Shown here in pieces: positions 6,168 through 8,231 of a stretch of DNA of 8,231 nucleotides. The stretch spans positions 1 through 8,231 of the forward strand of contig KN174071.1 in assembly GCA_000759655.1 (NCBI GenBank), read 5' to 3'. This stretch comes from Acidicaldus organivorans. GTDB taxonomy: Bacteria; Pseudomonadota; Alphaproteobacteria; Acetobacterales; Acetobacteraceae. Made by a program: the position numbers and the translations under genes. Position 1 is the first letter of the stretch; every line of letters starts with the position of its first letter. The notes below the pieces were generated by a model, which saw only the letters and a list, made by a program, of their open reading frames with translations, was not told the DNA's origin and did not search any database.

Positions 6168-6599
6168 TCAGCGCTGCGGGATGAGGTGCGGCAGGTGCCG
6201 CCGGACCGCCTCACGGACGTCGTAGCCATGCCGCTCGGCGGCGGCGCAGGCTTCCTCGAAGCTCATGCGGCCAGAGGCGACCTGGGCGATCGCCCAGAGC
6301 AGGGTCGAGCGCCCGCCCGAGCGGCAATGGGCGAGGATGTGCCCGTCGCTTTTTTCGAGGATCTCGTTGAACTTGGCGAGCGCTTCGGGAGTGATGAAGG
6401 CGCCGCGCACCGGGATGTGATGGTAGTCGATGCCGCAGGCCTCGGCGATGCGGCGCGCTTCCTCGGCGGTGAGCTGTCCCGGCTCCTCGTGGTCGGGCCG
6501 GTTGTTGACGATCACCTTCACGCCCGCTTCGGCGAGTTTGGGGATGTCCTCGGCGCGGATCTGCCCTGCCACGCTCACCCGGGAATCGATCTTTTTCAC
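6168..6599 (-). CDS. TIGR01244-family sulfurtransferase / DSP-like phosphatase
   Basis: A 143-residue protein matching the TIGR01244 family, also called the beta-lactamase hydrolase-like (BlH) phosphatase domain, with a dual-specificity-phosphatase-like fold. Landmarks: the N-terminal KIDSRVSVAGQI, EDIPKLAEAGVKVIVNNRPDHEEPGQ (residues 18-42), IDYHHIPVRGAFIT, and the active-site loop HCRSGGRST (Cys92). The spacing Cys-X4-Arg equals the rhodanese loop rather than the Cys-X5-Arg of classical phosphatases, which fits persulfide chemistry. The domain occurs fused or next to persulfide dioxygenases and TauE-type exporters in sulfide detoxification loci. Here it is the first gene of a leftward operon and the exporter follows after 12 bp. 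The start is GTG at 6599 with a good ribosome site. No persulfide dioxygenase, sulfide:quinone reductase or BigR-like repressor is in the window. Confidence 0.88.
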   Translation of the reverse strand: MKKIDSRVSVAGQIRAEDIPKLAEAGVKVIVNNRPDHEEPGQLTAEEARRIAEACGIDYHHIPVRGAFITPEALAKFNEILEKSDGHILAHCRSGGRSTLLWAIAQVASGRMSFEEACAAAERHGYDVREAVRRHLPHLIPQR

Positions 6600-6605
6600 C
6601 TCTCA

Positions 6606-6613
6606 CCCTCCCT
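6606..6613 (-). promoter_or_regulatory. Ribosome binding site for the GTG-started sulfurtransferase-like gene
   Basis: On the - strand AGGGAGGG stands 6 nt before the GTG at 6599 and decides this start. Protein similarity from the second residue onward agrees with it. Confidence 0.65.
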
Positions 6614-6796
6614 CACCGTGGCCGACGCGCCCGAGGCCATCCACACCGCTCACCGCTCAAACATGAAATCTTTGGCATATATCTCTCAACACTCTGCCCT
6701 CTGGCAAGGGTGAAAACAAGACCCCGTTCCCCGGCGCGCTACAGCCCCTGGTCCGACGCTGCCGGGCTCCTTCGCACGGGATCGTGAGCACAGGAT

Positions 6797-6810
6797 TGTG
6801 ACCCGTCACA
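6797..6810. promoter_or_regulatory. Perfect 14-bp dyad TGTGAC-CC-GTCACA
   Basis: Both 6-bp arms match perfectly around CC. The half-site TGTGA/TCACA is that of CRP/FNR-superfamily operators, but the 4-bp spacing between the 5-bp halves differs from the 6 bp of CRP sites. It lies about 90 bp before the ATG at 6901 and about 200 bp before the leftward GTG start, so it could regulate either side. Confidence 0.45.
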
Positions 6811-6888
6811 CCGTCCCTTCGCCCCGCACCCCGCTTGCCGTGGACGCCCATCCGGCCAATTAAGGAAAGCGCCAGGAGAAGGCCATAC

Positions 6889-6894
6889 GGAGAG
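6889..6894 (+). promoter_or_regulatory. Ribosome binding site for the repeat-protein gene
   Basis: GGAGAG stands 6 nt before the ATG at 6901, at normal spacing, and supports this start. Confidence 0.65.
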
Positions 6895-6900
6895 AAGCTC

Positions 6901-8231
6901 ATGTCGGGAACCGTTACCGGGGTGAATGGCAACAATCTCGTCATTCCCTACGACAATCAGGGGGACTCGGTCGTCATCCCCTTCCCCAGCAACAATTCGG
7001 CAGAATACGTGCTCGCCACCTTCGTCCAGCCGATCGAAAGCTACGCCCCGGGCATTCAGCAATCCGATTACATCACCTCGCCGTCGCAGATCGCGCTCGG
7101 CCTTCCCAACCCTTCGGCGCCGACCGCGCTTTTCCTCGCCTTCAACCAAAGCGCCCAGTCCACTCTCGATCTTACCAACCAGGACGTCTATGCGGTGGTC
7201 AACGCGAGCACCGTCCCGGTGACCATCGACGACGCCGACCCCTCGCTGCAGTGGATCGTGAGCTCGATCTACGGCACGACGCTCGACATCTCCGCCCCCA
7301 ATGGGGCGGCGGCTTTCGCCGGGGGCAGCAACTGGGTGCAGCTCGGCACGAGCGGGATCGAGAACTGGTACCTCGATTTCGAGGGCGGCGTGAACACCAT
7401 CGTCGGCGGCGATGGCAACACGACGATCACCGGAAGCCCCACCTCTGACCTGATGTTCTTGGGCTCCGGCGATACCACGGTTTATTCAGAAGGGGCCGAT
7501 ACCATCGTCGGCACCACGGGGGCGGAGACCATCCAGGCGATCGGCCCGGCGCTCGCCTTCGGCGGCTCGGGCTCGATGACCTTTTTCGATTCCTCCCTCT
7601 CCGACCCGTCGCTCCCCGGCGGCACCGCCACCGTGGTGGGCGGGACGGGCCAGCTCAGCGCCTATGGCGGCATCGGCCAGCTCACTGCCTTTTCCGGAAC
7701 TTCCAGCAACGAGCTTTTCATCGGCGGCTCGGCGGGGAACAACATCCTGGTCGCCCAAAGCACCGCCGATACCGTCTATGGCGGCGGCAATTTCAACATC
7801 GAGGTGGTGGGGCCGGGCGGCAATGCCGACACCCTGATCGGCGGGGCGAGCGGCACCACCTACATGTTCGGGGCGGCGACCAACGCGACGGGTAACGTCT
7901 ATGGCGGGCCGCTCAACTCCTCGAACGCGGTGGACTGGGTGATCCCGGTTGCGGGCAGCAACACGATCTTTGGCGGCAATGCGGGGTCAGATACGAGTTA
8001 TATCTTCACGGGTGCGGCCAATGACACGGTTTTCGGCAGCAACGGTGTGATGTACGTCCAGCAGGGAACCGGCACCAATACCGTCTATCAGGGCAACGGC
8101 TATGCCCTCTTCGGATTTGACAACGGCTATTCCGGGGGCACGCTCGACATCTATGATTTCAACCCGGCCAATGCCGGGTTCGTCCTCACCAATTACCCGG
8201 CCAACGCGGAGTCCGAAGTGCTGGCGAGTGC
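6901..8231 (+). CDS. Large RTX-like repeat surface/secreted protein, 3'-truncated
   Basis: The frame runs open from ATG 6901 to the window edge: 443 codons plus two bases, with no stop. A ribosome site precedes the start. The protein begins MSGTVTGVNGNNLVIPYDNQ, with no signal peptide. The first ~160 residues are non-repetitive; then come Gly/Asn/Asp/Thr-rich short repeats of the form [ND]T[IVL]xGG. These look like degenerate RTX (hemolysin-type calcium-binding) or beta-solenoid repeats, although the canonical GGxGxDxUx nonapeptide is mostly lost. I find no Lys, Arg, His or Cys, against 24 Asp and 10 Glu. Lack of a signal peptide, acidity and absence of Cys all fit type I secretion substrates, whose signal is C-terminal and would lie beyond the window. 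Similar proteins occur, as I recall, in Acetobacteraceae; the exact family and function are not identifiable here. It could be an adhesin or surface-layer component. Confidence 0.85.
   Translation, partial: MSGTVTGVNGNNLVIPYDNQGDSVVIPFPSNNSAEYVLATFVQPIESYAPGIQQSDYITSPSQIALGLPNPSAPTALFLAFNQSAQSTLDLTNQDVYAVVNASTVPVTIDDADPSLQWIVSSIYGTTLDISAPNGAAAFAGGSNWVQLGTSGIENWYLDFEGGVNTIVGGDGNTTITGSPTSDLMFLGSGDTTVYSEGADTIVGTTGAETIQAIGPALAFGGSGSMTFFDSSLSDPSLPGGTATVVGGTGQLSAYGGIGQLTAFSGTSSNELFIGGSAGNNILVAQSTADTVYGGGNFNIEVVGPGGNADTLIGGASGTTYMFGAATNATGNVYGGPLNSSNAVDWVIPVAGSNTIFGGNAGSDTSYIFTGAANDTVFGSNGVMYVQQGTGTNTVYQGNGYALFGFDNGYSGGTLDIYDFNPANAGFVLTNYPANAESEVLAS
7393..8100 (+). repeat. Series of degenerate [ND]T[IVL]xGG protein repeats
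   Basis: Related octapeptides occur at 7393 (NTIVGGDG), 7498 (DTIVGTTG), 7768 (DTVYGGGN), 7828 (DTLIGGAS), 7891 (GNVYGGP), 7960 (NTIFGGNA), 8023 (DTVFGSNG) and 8077 (NTVYQGNG). From 7768 onward the spacing is roughly 54-69 bp, or about 18-23 residues, as expected of stacked beta-solenoid turns. DNA-level identity between units is low, so these are old repeats. Confidence 0.7.

Larger units (their letters stand above)
6600..6900. other. Divergent intergenic region
   Basis: About 300 bp between the leftward sulfur operon and the rightward secreted-protein gene. I see no coding sequence in it. The stretch 6659-6690 is AT-rich against its surroundings and is the likeliest place for the leftward promoter. 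For the rightward gene a weak pair is TTGCCG (6835-6840) and AATTAA (6858-6863), spaced 17 bp. A 14-bp palindrome sits at 6797-6810. Confidence 0.6.

Noticed and set aside
5964..6713. + strand frame of 249 codons opposite the TauE and sulfurtransferase-like genes
   Set aside because: It spans two clear - strand genes and the gap between them, with charged low-complexity translation.
6739..7149. - strand frame of 136 codons across the divergent region and the start of the repeat-protein gene
   Set aside because: It overlaps the start of the long + strand gene, which has a ribosome site and coherent repeats, and shows no recognisable motif.
7251..7758. Short frames on both strands within the repeat-protein gene
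   Set aside because: All lie within the continuous open frame from 6901 and translate to biased, motif-free sequence.
1..8231. CRISPR array, tRNA, rRNA, insertion sequence or prophage features
   Set aside because: I saw no spaced direct repeats of CRISPR type, no tRNA-like cloverleaf, and no transposase, integrase or terminal inverted repeats. The only strong repeats are those in the beta-subunit gene and the protein-level repeats at the end.

Overview
The window is GC-rich, densely coded bacterial DNA with short intergenic gaps and GTG/TTG starts as well as ATG. The gene content fits an alphaproteobacterium, most likely Rhodospirillales/Acetobacteraceae. This placement is an inference from gene families and composition; no rRNA or marker gene is present.

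Region 1 (1-4595, + strand) is a tightly packed acyl-CoA cluster. It holds the C-terminal part of a biotin carboxyl carrier protein, a complete biotin carboxylase, the two subunits of a class I (glutaconate/IpdAB-like) CoA-transferase homologue, and a class III (CaiB/BaiF) CoA-transferase. accC and the two class I genes are joined by 4-nt ATGA overlaps. No carboxyltransferase subunit is in the window, so the carboxylated substrate is unknown. The class I pair looks atypical: the beta subunit appears to lack the catalytic Glu and the alpha subunit has Pro-Pro in place of the usual Gly-Gly. The beta gene also carries a 57-bp in-frame tandem duplication whose junction forms a perfect 20-bp inverted repeat with the sequence just upstream. 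That arrangement looks like hairpin-mediated template switching.

Region 2 (4596-4752) separates convergent genes and contains a strong hairpin with T-rich tracts on both strands, a likely bidirectional terminator.

Region 3 (4753-6599, - strand) is a sulfur-handling module. In transcription order it encodes a TIGR01244-type sulfurtransferase/phosphatase-like protein with a rhodanese-like active-site loop, a TauE/SafE-family membrane exporter, and an exported DsrE/F-like protein. The likely role is dealing with sulfane sulfur or sulfite at the cell envelope.

Region 4 (6600-6900) is a divergent intergenic region with a perfect 14-bp dyad. The TGTGAC half-site it contains recurs in the leader of the dsrE-like gene.

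Region 5 (6901-end, + strand) is a long ORF that stays open to the window edge. It encodes a Gly/Ser/Thr/Asn-rich, degenerate RTX-like repeat protein with no Lys, Arg, His or Cys in its 443 visible residues, against 34 Asp/Glu. It is probably a surface or secreted protein, perhaps a type I secretion substrate.
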